A DNA stretch of 64,000 nt from Tropheryma whipplei str. Twist (GTDB lineage Bacteria; Actinomycetota; Actinomycetes; Actinomycetales; Microbacteriaceae): the NCBI RefSeq assembly GCF_000007485.1, contig NC_004572.3:248001-312000 (forward strand), written 5' to 3'. The notes beneath the pieces are model-generated. The model ran no database searches and was not told the DNA's origin. It saw nothing but the letters and a program-made list of their open reading frames with translations. Shown here piece by piece: positions 1-11,505 of this stretch. Position 1 is the stretch's first letter, and the number at the start of each line of letters is the position of its first letter. The translations under genes and the position numbers were made by a program.

Positions 1-1
1 T

Positions 2-379
2 GCTGTTGCAAACGCAAAATGCGCACTTGCAGATCCAAAGGCAGATAGGATTCTGGAAACCGTTCAACTTGCCAGAAGCCTTGGTGGCAGCGAGCTTATA
101 AAGGTTCTTCGAAATTTATCAGAGTATATGCGCGAAGACTTGGCAACTCGGGCAGAAATTGTCGGTCGACAATCTTGGGTCGTAAACGCAGCAAGAATTG
201 CTGTTGCTGCCCCCTGGGCTGTGTTGGCGATTATGAGCACCCGTGCGGAAACTGTCTCCGCTTATAACTCCCAGGCAGGTGTTGTTGTTATTATTCTTGG
301 CGCATTATCCTGCGCTATTGCCTACAAGATAATGATGGTTGTTGCGCGTATCCCACAGGAAGAGAGGTATATGGGATGA
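2..379 (+). CDS. tadB: TadB-like type II secretion F-family protein, C-terminal part (5' end outside window)
   Basis: The frame is open from the first bases of the window to a TGA at 377-379, giving the last 125 residues of a membrane protein. Two hydrophobic segments (about residues 61-77 and 89-110) follow a charged helical region. This resembles the end of the F-family inner-membrane platform protein of Tad/Flp pilus machines. The stop overlaps the start of the next F-family gene by 4 bases (ATGA), so the two are translationally coupled. TadB is assigned from the usual order tadB-tadC-pilin-tadE. The N-terminal half, which would settle it, is not in the window. Confidence 0.75.
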   Translation, partial: AVANAKCALADPKADRILETVQLARSLGGSELIKVLRNLSEYMREDLATRAEIVGRQSWVVNAARIAVAAPWAVLAIMSTRAETVSAYNSQAGVVVIILGALSCAIAYKIMMVVARIPQEERYMG

Positions 380-1272
380 TTGGTCAAATTGCCCTTTCTG
401 TTCTTTTTGCCGTAACTTTGGGGTGCGGGATTGCGAGCCTTACCTTTATGCTTTCTCCGGTTAGCACATTTAGACGCCGCCTCACCCCTTATTTATCAGG
501 GTTATCACAGGATATGTGTTTTTCCTTTAGAAGGCCACTCTACCGTGAGCTCTTTGGGGTTTTTCGTATTTACTTGAACCGCTTCTACCGCACACAACCA
601 TCTGGCAAACTTGCTGGACTCTTGGAAATCTCCAATCGGGATCAGTCAGTTGTCGATTTTCGTATCACTCAGATAGCAATCTCGGCACTGCTAACAGGTA
701 TATTCTGGGTGCTTTTTTGCTTATTGCTATTTTCTGGTCAGGTAAATATTGTTTTTGGACTGTTAGCTCCCGCGGTTTTTGCCGGTTCATTCTGGTGTAT
801 CGAGAACAATTTGCGCAGATATGTCAAAAAACGTAAGCAGAAAATACTCAATGAAATGCCATCAGCCTTTGAGTTCCTGAGTCTTTCCGTGTCTGCCGGA
901 GAGGGTGTTCTTGATGCAATAAAGCGTATCTGTTTTATTAGCAAGGGTGAATTCTCTATTGAGCTTAAGAAGGTATTAATTGGTGTTTCCAGTGGAGACA
1001 CCCTGGAGCGATGTCTCAAGCGTATGGCTGCAAAGCTTAACATTGTCAGCATCGATAGGGCGGTTAGTCAGATAATAACGGCAATCGAGCGTGGAACTCC
1101 ACTTGCGGACATTCTGATAAAGCAGGCAAAAGAGGCGCGTAATGCAACCAGAGTTGCGCTTATTGAGCAAGCGGGTAAAAAGGAGATCGCCATGATGTTT
1201 CCGCTTGTGTTCTTTATTTTGCCGGTAACAATTTTATTTGCAATATTTCCTGGGATACAGATTTTTCACTGA
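376..1272 (+). CDS. tadC: TadC-like type II secretion F-family protein
   Basis: 298 residues. There is an N-terminal hydrophobic segment (about 1-24), a pair of membrane segments in the middle (about 97-140) and a C-terminal one (about 272-295). Between them lies the cytoplasmic helical domain typical of T2SS F proteins (about 150-270). In Tad systems TadB and TadC form the inner-membrane platform driven by the TadA ATPase. The start is the ATG overlapping the previous stop. A 62-bp gap separates it from the pilin-like gene. The family assignment is from architecture and position. Confidence 0.75.
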   Translation: MIGQIALSVLFAVTLGCGIASLTFMLSPVSTFRRRLTPYLSGLSQDMCFSFRRPLYRELFGVFRIYLNRFYRTQPSGKLAGLLEISNRDQSVVDFRITQIAISALLTGIFWVLFCLLLFSGQVNIVFGLLAPAVFAGSFWCIENNLRRYVKKRKQKILNEMPSAFEFLSLSVSAGEGVLDAIKRICFISKGEFSIELKKVLIGVSSGDTLERCLKRMAAKLNIVSIDRAVSQIITAIERGTPLADILIKQAKEARNATRVALIEQAGKKEIAMMFPLVFFILPVTILFAIFPGIQIFH

Positions 1273-1334
1273 TTGTTCTGATTCGGCTATTTATACACAC
1301 GATATATTTTGATTCGATATAAGAAAGGGGCAAT

Positions 1335-1523
1335 ATGAGCATAATAAAAAAAACTATAAGAAATATTTTTCATTCTGCACGTCAGGAGAGAGGGGATGTT
1401 CCGGGATGGGTCCTAATAGCAGTTATGACAGTTGGTCTTGTCATGATGATATGGGCTATAGCCGGTCCGGCGCTAACCCAGCTTTTCAACACTGCTGTGC
1501 AGCATGTCAAAATTTTTAGATGA
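1335..1523 (+). CDS. Flp-like pilin / DUF4244-type small membrane protein
   Basis: 62 residues with one hydrophobic helix (about 24-45) after a short basic N-terminus. The motif ERGDVPGWVL just before the helix is typical of small actinobacterial pilin-like proteins encoded between tadC and tadE genes. A good ribosome site (AAAGGGG, 1324-1330) lies just ahead of the ATG. The stop overlaps the next start (ATGA at 1520-1523). By position it is the likely major pilin of the Tad pilus. The prepilin cleavage site is not the textbook one. Confidence 0.65.
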   Translation: MSIIKKTIRNIFHSARQERGDVPGWVLIAVMTVGLVMMIWAIAGPALTQLFNTAVQHVKIFR

Positions 1524-1939
1524 GCGCAGGCAACTTTCGAAGACGTATCACGAGTTTGCGTGACCCTGGAAGACACCACGAATCGGGCTCGGCGGTTGTA
1601 GAGTTTGTTATGGTCGGCACAATTGTCACATTTCTTTTATTGGCAATTTTCCAGTTTGCCTATGTGCTCTACGTGCGCAACACACTTATTGATGTGGCAG
1701 CTGCCGGTGCCCGCGTGGGGGCCCTTGCGGATATGACCCTTGCCCGCGGAGAGGAACACGCAAGGGCGCTTTTGAACAATACTGTGGGAAACAAGATCTT
1801 CACATCTGCAAGTTCGGAAAAAATTGCAGTGGGTGGTGTACTTTTTGTAAAACTCAAGATTACAGCCAGGCTACCCATTGTCGGCCCCTGGGGGCCGGAG
1901 GGTATGCTTGTGGCTATAGGGCAGGCGGTGGCAGAATAA
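1520..1939 (+). CDS. TadE-like pseudopilin
   Basis: 139 residues. A hydrophilic N-terminus is followed by SGSAVVEFVMV and a single hydrophobic helix (about 29-50), the pattern of TadE-like proteins in which a Glu sits five residues into the helix. The remainder is a small exported domain. The start overlaps the pilin gene by 4 bases, and the stop shares one base with the next start. It is likely a minor pilin of the Tad/Flp pilus. The number of TadE/TadF paralogues varies between species, so the E versus F name is not certain. Confidence 0.7.
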   Translation: MSAGNFRRRITSLRDPGRHHESGSAVVEFVMVGTIVTFLLLAIFQFAYVLYVRNTLIDVAAAGARVGALADMTLARGEEHARALLNNTVGNKIFTSASSEKIAVGGVLFVKLKITARLPIVGPWGPEGMLVAIGQAVAE

Positions 1940-2373
1940 TGCCCTCGCGTTTGCAGCGTGTCCGAAAAATTACTGTTTTATCAAACCAGGCTGGCTCTGC
2001 GGCAATTGAGTTTTTAACACTTGCAGTGGTGTTTATGGTGCCTCTTGTCTATCTAATAATTACGGTTATGAATATACAACTGGCATCATATGCCGCAGAG
2101 AACTTGGGTCGCAACATAGCCCGCGCATACACTCTCAACCAGAGCTCCAATATGGACGTTATCTTAAACAGGCTTCTGGCGGATTATGGATATACTTCAG
2201 ACCAAGCAAGTTTTTCTGTTGAATGTGTTCCATCTTGCTCTCCGGGAAATGATTATGTTGTGCATGTGACACTGCATTTGGGCCTGCCACTGATTCCTGA
2301 TGCTTTCAATCCGAGGAGGGGCATATCAGTTGGATCAACGGTTACAATGCCGATTTCCAAGTATCAGACCTAA
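1939..2373 (+). CDS. TadE/TadF-like pseudopilin
   Basis: 144 residues. The segment GSAAIEFLTLAVVFMVPLVY (about 19-38) has the same Gly/Ala-Ile-Glu-Phe helix start as the preceding gene. A periplasmic-type domain with two Cys (in VECVPSCSPG) follows. It begins at the ATG overlapping the previous stop by one base, so it belongs to the same operon. It is likely a second minor pilin. I cannot separate TadE from TadF by sequence alone. Confidence 0.65.
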   Translation: MPSRLQRVRKITVLSNQAGSAAIEFLTLAVVFMVPLVYLIITVMNIQLASYAAENLGRNIARAYTLNQSSNMDVILNRLLADYGYTSDQASFSVECVPSCSPGNDYVVHVTLHLGLPLIPDAFNPRRGISVGSTVTMPISKYQT

Positions 2374-2488
2374 TGGTAAGGCTTGCACACATCCAGATAC
2401 ACCGAAGTTATATTGCAAACACAAAAGTTACGCATTCGTATGCGACACGCAAGGGCGCTTTATCGCCAATTTCAACACGGAGGGTGAA

Positions 2489-2986
2489 GTGAAAATCAAT
2501 AATGTAATAAGAAATATTAATGTAATAAGAAGTAACAAGGTCCCACCGAAGTGGATAAAAAGCAGCGATGGCAGCATTATGCCGATGGTTATTCTATTCA
2601 CTGTATTGTCTATAGCCTTTATAATCACCGTAACGAATGCTTCGTCATTGTATCTTGAGAAAAAGCGTATTTTGTCTGTTGCTGATGGCGGTAGCTTGGC
2701 AGCTGCAGAAGGGTTTGACCTCTCGCAGCTTTCCTATAACAATGGCTCTCTAAAACAGGTCTTGTCTAATGATAAAGTCGGGGAAATTTTGCAAGAATAC
2801 GCTAGCCGGGTTGCCAGAAAAGAAAGACTGGATGATCTTCGTATTGAGTCATTTTACTCGGACGGTTCAGGTGTTGGTGTTACACTTTCGGCGCATTGGA
2901 CTCCTCCGCTTCTTTCTGCACTCTTTCCAAATAGCATGCGTATCAGTGCTTCAAGTTACGCTCGTGGCCGCTTCTTTGACGAGTAG
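2489..2986 (+). CDS. TadG-like pilus assembly membrane protein
   Basis: 165 residues from a GTG at 2489 preceded by GGAGGG (2480-2485). The open frame extends upstream over the end of the preceding gene to 2300, but that start has no support. After a basic stretch, DGSIMPMVILF begins a single membrane helix (about 29-50), then LADGGSLAAAEG-type sequence as in TadG/helicase-secretion neighbourhood proteins. An 18-bp near-tandem duplication (unit at 2501-2518) repeats N-terminal codons. It is the last gene of the pilus operon; repeat DNA starts about 100 bp downstream. Confidence 0.6.
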   Translation: MKINNVIRNINVIRSNKVPPKWIKSSDGSIMPMVILFTVLSIAFIITVTNASSLYLEKKRILSVADGGSLAAAEGFDLSQLSYNNGSLKQVLSNDKVGEILQEYASRVARKERLDDLRIESFYSDGSGVGVTLSAHWTPPLLSALFPNSMRISASSYARGRFFDE

Positions 2987-3111
2987 TTCAGAAATGTTCA
3001 TGCTTGTGGTGTCAGAATAAGTTCCGCCAAACTGCAAACTGATACCGGACAAGATCAAATTTCTCAGGCGATATTTGATGCACGACCCCGCAGTCCGCTC
3101 GCGGTATCAGT

Positions 3112-3231
3112 GTAGTAACAGGTATTGCACCTACTGTTACTAATAATGCTACAACCCTTGGTAGTACAACTGTTACTGCAACATATACCATTCTTGTTAC
3201 AAGTACTACACCTGGTTTATCTAGTACAGCC
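3112..3231 (+). repeat. Silent fragment of a WiSP Ig-like module
   Basis: Nearly the same as about 26473-26594 in the WiSP gene: GTGTAPTVTNNATT-type sequence followed by the YTILVTSTTPGLSS linker. It has no start codon. It joins directly to a 21-23 bp unit array at its 3' side. Confidence 0.7.
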
Positions 3232-3985
3232 ATAACCCGTAATCACCCCACAGAGTTACTGGTAACTCATAACCGCGCAACCTGCACCTGCGCCTGTGCG
3301 ACATGTAACGTTGTGCTGTGTTACATGTAACCCCTACCCGCATTACTGGTAACCTCCGGTGTGTTACATGTTGCACAGGTTAGTGCGTGAGACCCGTTAC
3401 CCCTATAGAGCAGCATGTTACCCACTGGTGTGTAACTGGTTGCTCAACCCAGCGTAACTCGTAACGTTGTGTTGTGTCACGTGGCTACCTCTGTTGCGTA
3501 ACCTGTAACTCACTTCCGCATAACATGTAACTCGTTTGTTGCGTTACGTGGTTACCTGTAACCTACAGCCCATAACCACAAACACATACCCTGGCAGGTA
3601 ATGGCACGACACGTGACACAGTGCAAGTTACCCTATATAGCTACAAAAGTGCTGGCAATGGTGGTGTGCCAAGTATTAGTGGCACGGAGGGGCCAGGTGG
3701 CATATTCTTATACCCCACAGATGTACTAACAACGGGTGGAGCAGAGTATGCATCAAACCCAACATCTGTACCCATGACTGTTATCTATACCATGGATACG
3801 AGGGGTAGGAATACCTTACCCTCAGGTTATCTGTAACACACACCACAGAGTAACTGGTAACACCCACGCCGTGTTACATGTTGCACTGTGGTGCGCGACT
3901 TGTAACCGCTTGTGTTGTGTGACTGGTTACTCCACATCCGTTACCCCTGTTGTGTAACCTGTAATACAGCCGCGCGACCTGTAAT

Positions 3986-4568
3986 ACAGCCCATAACCAC
4001 AACAAACACAACATGTAACTCACACGGAGTAACCTGTAACCCCTGCCCGCATTACTGGTAACCCATACTGCACAAACACATACCCTGGCAGGTGAAGGCA
4101 ATGACCATCACACGGCTACCACATACACAGGCTCTGACAGGGACACGATGGTACGGATTACACTGTGCTGTGAATTACACTGTGTCAAGTATCAAGGATG
4201 TGACTTTGCCAGGTGGCAAATACACTGTGCCAAGTGTTAACGCTGTGGCTGTGATTGTAAATGGCATATACATATACCCCACCGATGTACTAACCAAGGG
4301 TGGAGAAGGTTATTCACAACAGGTAACACCCGCCCCTTCACATATGCAACTCCGCCGCAATAAACGCTCAACCACCCAATCTCTCAAATACACCAATCAT
4401 CCTCTCTTTATTCCCACCAATACGATCTTCATAATCCAACAATCAGGATCAGCAACTATCTCTGACTCATTCCCACCAATACTCGGTGCAACATCAATCA
4501 CATACTCTACCCAATCTCTGCATATACCCAATATCTATCTAACTTCACCATAGACCTAACCCATAACA
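3986..4568 (+). repeat. 583-bp tract identical to the tract that splits the WiSP gene at 24325-24907
   Basis: Every stretch I compared between 3986-4568 and 24325-24907 is identical, and both contain the same 153-codon open frame (4092-4553 and 24431-24892). The tract holds part of a 21-23 bp unit array, then a cassette reading GVPS/YPTDVLTKGG-like sequence in a damaged frame, and ends in the TIDLTHN module. Identity across non-coding DNA this long points to a recent copy or gene conversion event. Confidence 0.85.
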
Positions 4569-5066
4569 CATGGAGCTATTGTGTAACCGGTAACCCAAAC
4601 CAGGCCATACAAACTAGTCACAGGACACTGTAACTACCAACAACCATATATCAAGGCAGGTGAGGGCAAAGCAACTCACACGGCTACCCTTACATATACC
4701 GCATATAGTAACTTCTCTACCACTGCTATCCGTACTATGTGTATCCGTATCAACCTGTATCAGGGCACCTGTAACCCATAACTCAACAACCCTGTGGAAC
4801 TACAAAAGTGCTGGCAATGGTGGTGTGCCAAGTATCAGTGGCACGTTTGTAAATAACAAACTCACATACCCAACCAATGTACTAACCGAGGGTGGATCAG
4901 GTTATGCACCAAACCCAACAAAGAAAGCAATGACTGTTATATACACCATGAGTACGGGAGGCAAGAATACCTTACCCTCAGGTTACCTGTTACTAATCTC
5001 TGTGCGACCTGTAACTCGCTGCCTGCGGGACCTGTTACCCCTGCTGTGTTACATGTAACCGTGTAA

Positions 5067-5591
5067 CCTGTAACTCACACCTGCGCAACTGGTAACCCAC
5101 AACAACCATATATCAAGGCAGGTGAGGGCAGAAACCATTACACGGCTACATCAATCACATACTCTACCCAATCTCTGCCAAATAACTTCACCATAGACCT
5201 AACCCATAACACATGGAGCTATGGGGGAAGTGGTGACACAAACCAGGGGTCGGGTACTGTAACCCTAACTATTACTGCCTATAAAAACTCAACATCATCT
5301 ACAACACAGACACCAGTTACTAATACAACAGAGACAAGTCCAACTACTGGTGGTCTACCTAAAGGACTAAGTATTGATACAACCAATGGAACCATAACAG
5401 GAAGTATAGATACGAGTGTTACACCTGGAGAGTATAAAGTAAGCTTTTATGCTTTTGCATCACCTGTTGAAACCGGTGTTACTGCTTACCAGCTTTGCCA
5501 TCGCAGTAGTAATTACTGTGTAATACACATCCCACACATGACTGTTATCTATACCATGGATACGAAGAAGAAATCCTTACCCACAGAGTAA
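5067..5591 (+). repeat. Silent WiSP cassette open for 175 codons without a start
   Basis: The frame is open from just after a TAA at 5064 to TAA at 5589-5591. Read in that frame it gives IKAGEGR, TIDLTHNTWSYGG, TVTLTITAYKNS, then a full He_PIG-type module (GLPKGLSIDTTNGTITGSID, GVTPGEYKVSFYAF) and the MTVIYTMDT module. No in-frame start or ribosome site precedes it. The module order differs from the expressed WiSP gene. Confidence 0.7.
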
Positions 5592-8218
5592 CCTGTAACC
5601 ATTACGGAGCAACATGTTACCTGTAACCTCTGTTGTGTTACGTGTAATCCCGTAACACATAACCACCACACAGAGTAACGTGTAACCCCTGCACGCACAA
5701 CTGGTTACCAACAACCATATACCCAGGCAGGTTCTGACACAGCATCAGCGCAACACGTAACATAGTTAGCAACACATAACACATTTACTCATTACCCTGT
5801 GGAACTACATAAGTGCTGGCAAAGGTGGTGTGCCAAGCATCAGTGGCACGTTTGTAAATAACAAACTCACATACCCCACCAATGCACTCACCAAGGGTGG
5901 ACCAGGTTATGTGCAACAGACAACAAAGAAACCAATGACTGTTATCTATACCATGAGTACTGGTAAGAAGAATACCTTACCCACGGGATACCTGTTACTA
6001 ATCTCTGTGCGACCTGTAACCTCTGCACCTGCGCGACCTGTAACCCACACCACAACAAACATATACAAGGCAGGTTCTGGCAAAGCACGTTACACGGCTA
6101 CATCAATCACTGCATCTACCCAATCTCTACACTTCACCATAGACCTAACCAATAACATGTGGACATACACGGGAAGTGACACAAACCAGGGGTCGGGTAC
6201 TGTAACCCTAACTATTACTGCTTATAAAAACTCAACATCATCTACAACACAGACATGGCATGTCATAACAGTGGGTGCAAGTAACTGTATAAACACAAAA
6301 ATATATACACACAAGCAACACCTGTAACTCACACCTGCGCAACTGGTAATTCGTGTGTTGTGTTACGTGTAACTCGCACACCCGTAAGCGGTAACCTCCG
6401 GTGTGTTACTGGTAACTCACACCTGCGCAACTGGTAATCTGCAACTATTACACAACAACATATATCAATGCAGGTGCTGGCAGAACACGTCACACAGCTG
6501 CTGGAAATGGTGTGCCAAGTGTTGCTGTCACACCTGACACAGATGACACATTCACATGGCCCACAAGTGCACCAACCCCACAAGCGTACTAACACAGGGT
6601 GGAACAGGTTGTAAGGCAAACCCTGCATATACCCAATCTCTGCCAAGTAACTTCACCATAGACCTAACCCATAACACATGGAGCTATGGGGGAAGTGGTA
6701 ACCCAAACCAGTCATTGGGTACTGTAACCCTAACTATTACTGCTTTTGATAAGTCAATATCTATATCACAAAGCCCTTACCCCCAGGCCTTACCCTAATC
6801 ACAAATACAGAACCACATTATCTATTCACATATTCAAGAACTACTACACAGGCTCTGGCACAAACACTGCGCTGTGGATTACACTGTGCCAAGTATCAGT
6901 GGCACGGAGGTAAATGGCATATTCACATACCCCACCGATGTACTAACCAAGGGCGGATCAGGTTATTCATCAAACCCAACATCTGTACCCATGACTGTTA
7001 TCTATACCATGGATACGAGGGGTAGGAATACCTTACCCTCAGGTTATCTGTGACCCGTAACGGAGTAACTGGTTACCCACACAGCGTTACCTGTTGCCCC
7101 TGTCGTGTAGCCTGTAACTCACCTCCGCATAACATGCAACTCGTGTGCTGTGTAACGTGGTTACCTTCGGTGCACGACCTGTAACGCCCCGGTGCGACTT
7201 ATGACCACCATAAACATAACCCGTAACTCATACCCGCAAGACATGTAACCCCATGCTGTGCCACCTGTAACCACCACAAACATATATTTAAAGGTGAGGG
7301 CACAACACATCACACGGCTACCCTGACATATACCGCATATCGTACATTCTTTACTTCTTATACCCGTACTATATATCTACCTGCACCAACCCATGTGCTG
7401 TGTAACCGGTAACCAATAACCCAACAACCCTGTATCAGGTACAGCCTAATTACTCAGTTACCCTGTGGAACTACATAAATGCTGGCAATGGTGGTGTGCC
7501 AAGTATCAGTGGCACAGAGGTAAATGGCAAATTCTCATACCCCACAGATGTACTAACCAAGGGTGGAAAAGACTATTCACAACAGATAACAACCAAACCA
7601 ATGACTGTTATCTATACCACCGGCAGAGGGCAATCCCTACCCCCAGGCCTTACCCTAAACACAAGTACAGCAAGAAATGCATCAACCAGCTTTCCTGTCA
7701 AAGCTATACCTAACTACTATGACTATCCCGGTGATTTCAAGAGCAAACTCTCTCATCGAGTAACCCTGTGGAACTACACAGCTGCTGGCAATGGTGTGCC
7801 AAGTATTCATGCTGTGACTTCATATTTGCCAAATGGCAGTGATACATTCCTATACCCCACAAATGCACTAACAACGGGTGGATCAGGTTATTCATCACAG
7901 GAAAACAAGTATCAGTGATGTGCTTGTAAATGACACAGTCACATACCCAAAGCATCACAGACATATACATCTACAGATACACCTACATCTCCCTCCTATT
8001 CCTCTTACACTGTAAACAGTGGTAACCCGTGGTGTGTTACATGTTGCACTGTGGTGCGCGGGGTGTTACATGGTTACCTGTGTTGCACATGTCTGTGTGA
8101 CTGGTAACCCACACCTGCGAGACCTATGGCGTATGCGCTGCGCAACCTGTACCCACTGTCAGACACCAATAACCACAATCCATACCATTACACAGAGTTA
8201 CCGGTTACGTTTGGTGTG

Positions 8219-8675
8219 CAACTGGTCACGTGTAACCGCACAACCATATATCAAGGTAGGTGCTGGCAAAGACCATCACACGGCTACATCAATCGCATAC
8301 CCTACCCAATCTCTCAACTTCACCATAGACCTAACTAATAACATGTGGAGCTATGGGGGAGGTGGTAAAACGACACAGACACAGAGTACTGTAACCCTAA
8401 CTATTACTGCCTATGACAAGTCATCATCATCTACAACACGGATACCAGTTACCAATACAACAGAGACAAGTCCAACTACAAATGGTCTACCTAAAGGACT
8501 AACCCTTGATACAACCAATGGAACCATAACAGGAAGTATAGATACGAGTGTTAGCCAAGGTATATATACAGTAGTAGTAACAGGTACTGCACCTACTGTT
8601 ACTAATAATGCTACAACCCTTAGTAGTACAACTGTTAGTGCAACATATACCATTCTTGTTACGCACAATCCATAA
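8219..8675 (+). repeat. Silent WiSP cassette with Ig-like module
   Basis: The open frame here starts inside a 21-23 bp unit array (8019) and continues into IKVGAGKDHHTATS, TIDLTNNMWSYGGGG, TLTITAYDKSSSS, then GLPKGLTLDTTNGTITGSID and SVSQGIYTVVVTGTA. The upstream part is array translation and not protein-like, so I treat this as a cassette and not a gene. Confidence 0.65.
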
Positions 8676-9200
8676 CTCCAGCTCCGCCAGAGTTACTTGT
8701 AACCTACACTGTGCCAAGTATCAGTGGCACGGAGGTAGGTGGCATATTCTTATACCCCACCGATGTACTAACCAAGGGTGGAGAAGGTTATGCATCAAAC
8801 AAAACATCTGTATCAATGACTGTTATCTATACCATGGATACAAGGGGTAGGAATACCCTACCCACGGGTCTCTGGTAACCCATTACAGAGTAACTGGTAA
8901 CCTGTAACAGAGTTACATGTAACCTATACTGCACAACCATATACCCAGGCAGGTGCTGGCAGAGATACCCACACGGCTACCACCTAACACAGGCTCTGGC
9001 AATGGCGGTGTCACTGTGCCAAGTATCAGTGCCACGCCTGACCCAGGTGGCAAATTCACTGCCAAGCGTTAATCCTGTGTCTTCGCCTTTGCCAAATGGC
9101 AGTGACACATACTCTAATCTCTATCTAACTTCACCATAGACCTAACTAATAACACATGGAGCTATGGGGGAGGTGACACAAACCAGGCCACACAAACACA

Positions 9201-9600
9201 AACCAGACAAAGGCATCCTTGGTGATGTTACCGGCATCCTTATCAACCCTTGTAGGTCTTGCCGGCAGCGTCCTGCCCGCCGCAGTAACAACACTGGTTA
9301 GTAGGGGAGTAATGTAACTATTACACCAACTACACAGGGTTATATAACTTCTTATACAGTTACCAATACAGGTGTTACATCAGGTGGAACTGGTGCAAAT
9401 GGTCTACCTAAAGGACTAAGTATTGATACAACCAAAGGAACCATAACAGGAAGTATAGATACAGGTGTTACACCTGGAGAGTATGTTGCAACCATTACTG
9501 TTACGTATAGTAATGCCAGTACCAGTAAGACAGAGGTTAGTCCTGTATTACCCAGTAGTAGTGTTCATGCACTAACTTCACCAAATAGAACAGCTTACCC
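9201..9600 (+). repeat. Silent cassette: hydrophobic GILGDVTGIL module plus Ig-like module
   Basis: Around 9205-9300 the + strand encodes a Gly/Ile-rich hydrophobic stretch (GILGDVTGILI), here with a broken frame. A second version at 13725-13795 reads further (GILGDVTGILITLVGVL). A He_PIG-type module (GLPKGLSIDTTKGTITGSID) with the GVTPGEYVATITVTYS tail follows. The hydrophobic module is absent from the expressed WiSP genes in the window. Confidence 0.55.
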
Positions 9601-10428
9601 TCAGGTTACCTGTAGCCATTACAGCGCAACCGGTACCCGCTTGTGTTATGTTACATGTCACCTGTTACCCCCTGCTGTGTAACCTGTAACCCATAACCTG
9701 ATTACTCCATATAACTACACAGGTGCTGGTGCGGGTGCTGTGCCAAGATCAAGGATGTGACTTCGACTTTGCCAAATGGCAATACCACTGTGTCAAGTGT
9801 TACTGCTGCGCCTTTGCCAAATGGCAAAGTCACATTCACATGGCCCACCGATGTACTAACCGAGGGTGGGCCAGAGTATTCAAAACAGAAAAACAAGTAT
9901 CAGTGATGTGCTTGTAAATGACATAGTGCAATCCATGGCAAAAGGGAATAACCAACAGCATGCACAGTGCAAGCTAACCAATAACACACACAGTCAATAA
10001 CACATGGAGCTATGGGGGAGGTGACACAAGCCCAACACAGTCACACAAACACAACACAGGGTACTGTAATCTCTGTTGCACGACCTGTAACACTGCTTTG
10101 TGTTACGTGTTACCCACATCCGTGTAACCTGTAACCCCCTGTTGTGTAACCGGTGACATTCATCTGCAAGACCTGTAACTATTACAAAACAACCATATAT
10201 CAAGGCAGGTGAGGGCACAAACACTGTGCCAAGTATTAATGCTGTGACTTTGACTGTAAATGGCAGTGAGATATACACATATCCCACAAGCGTACTAACA
10301 CAGGGTGGACCAGAGTATGCACAACACACAACACAGAAACCCATGACTGTTATCTATACCATGGACAAGAAGCAATCCCTACCCACGTGTTACCTGTGAC
10401 CCATGTGTTGTGTTACGTGTAACACAAC

Positions 10429-10684
10429 AACATATACCAATCTGTCTTATACAGTTACCAATACAACAGAGACAAGTCCAACTGGATCTGGTGGTCTACC
10501 TAAAGGACTAACCCTTGATACAACCAAAGGAGAGATAACAGGAAGTATAGATACAGGTGTTAGCCAAGGTATATATACAGTAGTAGTAACAGGTACTGCA
10601 CCTACTGTTACTAGTAATGCTACAACCCTTAGTAGCACAACTGTTAGTGCTGTATATACCATTCTTGTTACGCACAATCCATAA
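10429..10684 (+). repeat. Silent WiSP Ig-like module
   Basis: Reads TTYTNLSYTVTNTTETSPTGSG, GLPKGLTLDTTKGEITGSID, SQGIYTVVVTGTAPTVTSN and ends in TILVTHNP followed by a stop. The front half matches the WiSP gene near 26003-26120 and the back half matches 26455-26550, so it joins modules that are not adjacent in the expressed gene. Confidence 0.7.
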
Positions 10685-10945
10685 CTCCAGCTCCGCCAGA
10701 GTTACTTGTAACCTGTTACATTGCGCTGTGTCACGTGGTTACATGTAACCTATACTGCACAACCATATACCAAGGCAGGTGAGGGCAGAGATACCCACAC
10801 GGCTACCACCTCACACAGGCTCTGGCAGCGGTGGTGTGCCAAGTGTTACTGCTGTGCCTTCGCGTGGGTCAAATGGCGGTGTCACTGTGCCAAGTATCAG
10901 TGCTACAAAAGGCCCAGGTGGCAGAGAGACATCCCCCAATCTCTG

Positions 10946-11310
10946 CACGACTTGTTGCACTGTGTTGCGTGACTGGTTACCCCACACTCGCGCAACCCGT
11001 AACGCCGTGTTGCGTAACCGTGCGCGTAACAGAGTTACCCGTAACCCGCACTCGCGCAACCTGTAACCCCCGGTGCGCGTTACAGGTAACCGCTTGTGTT
11101 GCATACCCGTGCACACCACAGGTTACCTGTAGCCATTACAGAGTTACCGGTAACACATACTTGTGTTACATGTAACCCGCTGGCGCACAACATGTTACTC
11201 ACCTCCGTATAACATGCAATGTTGTGTTACGTGGTTACCTGTGGTGCGCAACTGGTAACTCGTGCCTGCACAACCCGTAACCCACACCTGCACAACCCGT
11301 AACGCTGTAT
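10946..11310. repeat. Array of 21-23 bp GTnACnnGTnAC units
   Basis: Nothing but degenerate units such as CACACTCGCGCAACCCGTAAC and CATTACAGAGTTACCGGTAAC in head-to-tail order, roughly 16 copies. Cores are spaced by about two helical turns. No open frame resembles a protein. Confidence 0.75.
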
Positions 11311-11505
11311 AAACACAAAAATATACTGTGGTCTGATAATGCAGAATATTGCACTAGATGATGCATCAACCAGCTTTACTGTCAAAGCTATACCTAACTA
11401 CTATGACTATCCCAGTAGTTTCAAGAGCAGTTTCACCCACACAGTTACCCTGTGGAACTACAAAAGCACCGCAAAATCCCAAGGAAGGCTTATTAAACTG
11501 GTAAT

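Larger units (their letters stand above)
2987..11505. repeat. Non-coding WiSP repeat field 1 (8.5 kb)
   Basis: No credible gene lies here. Two kinds of sequence alternate. One is arrays of a degenerate 21-23 bp unit ending in GTnACnnGTnAC (for example 3237-3600, 3836-4080, 7050-7260, 10946-11310). The other is WiSP-like cassettes, recognisable on translation by GVPSISGT, YPTDVLTKGG, MTVIYTMDT, TIDLTHNTWSYGG, TVTLTITA and GLPKGLTLD. Cassettes are read on the + strand and lack start codons and ribosome sites. The strand is rich in A and C. The same material forms one reading frame inside the WiSP gene at 24907-28632, so these look like silent copies. Confidence 0.85.

Noticed and set aside
4092-4553. 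153-codon open frame, identical to 24431-24892
   Set aside because: It is part of the duplicated repeat tract, has no ribosome site, and reads cassette pieces in mixed frames; not a gene.
10946-11310. CRISPR array
   Set aside because: Units follow each other without unique spacers, vary in length by one or two bases and are degenerate; no cas genes in the window.
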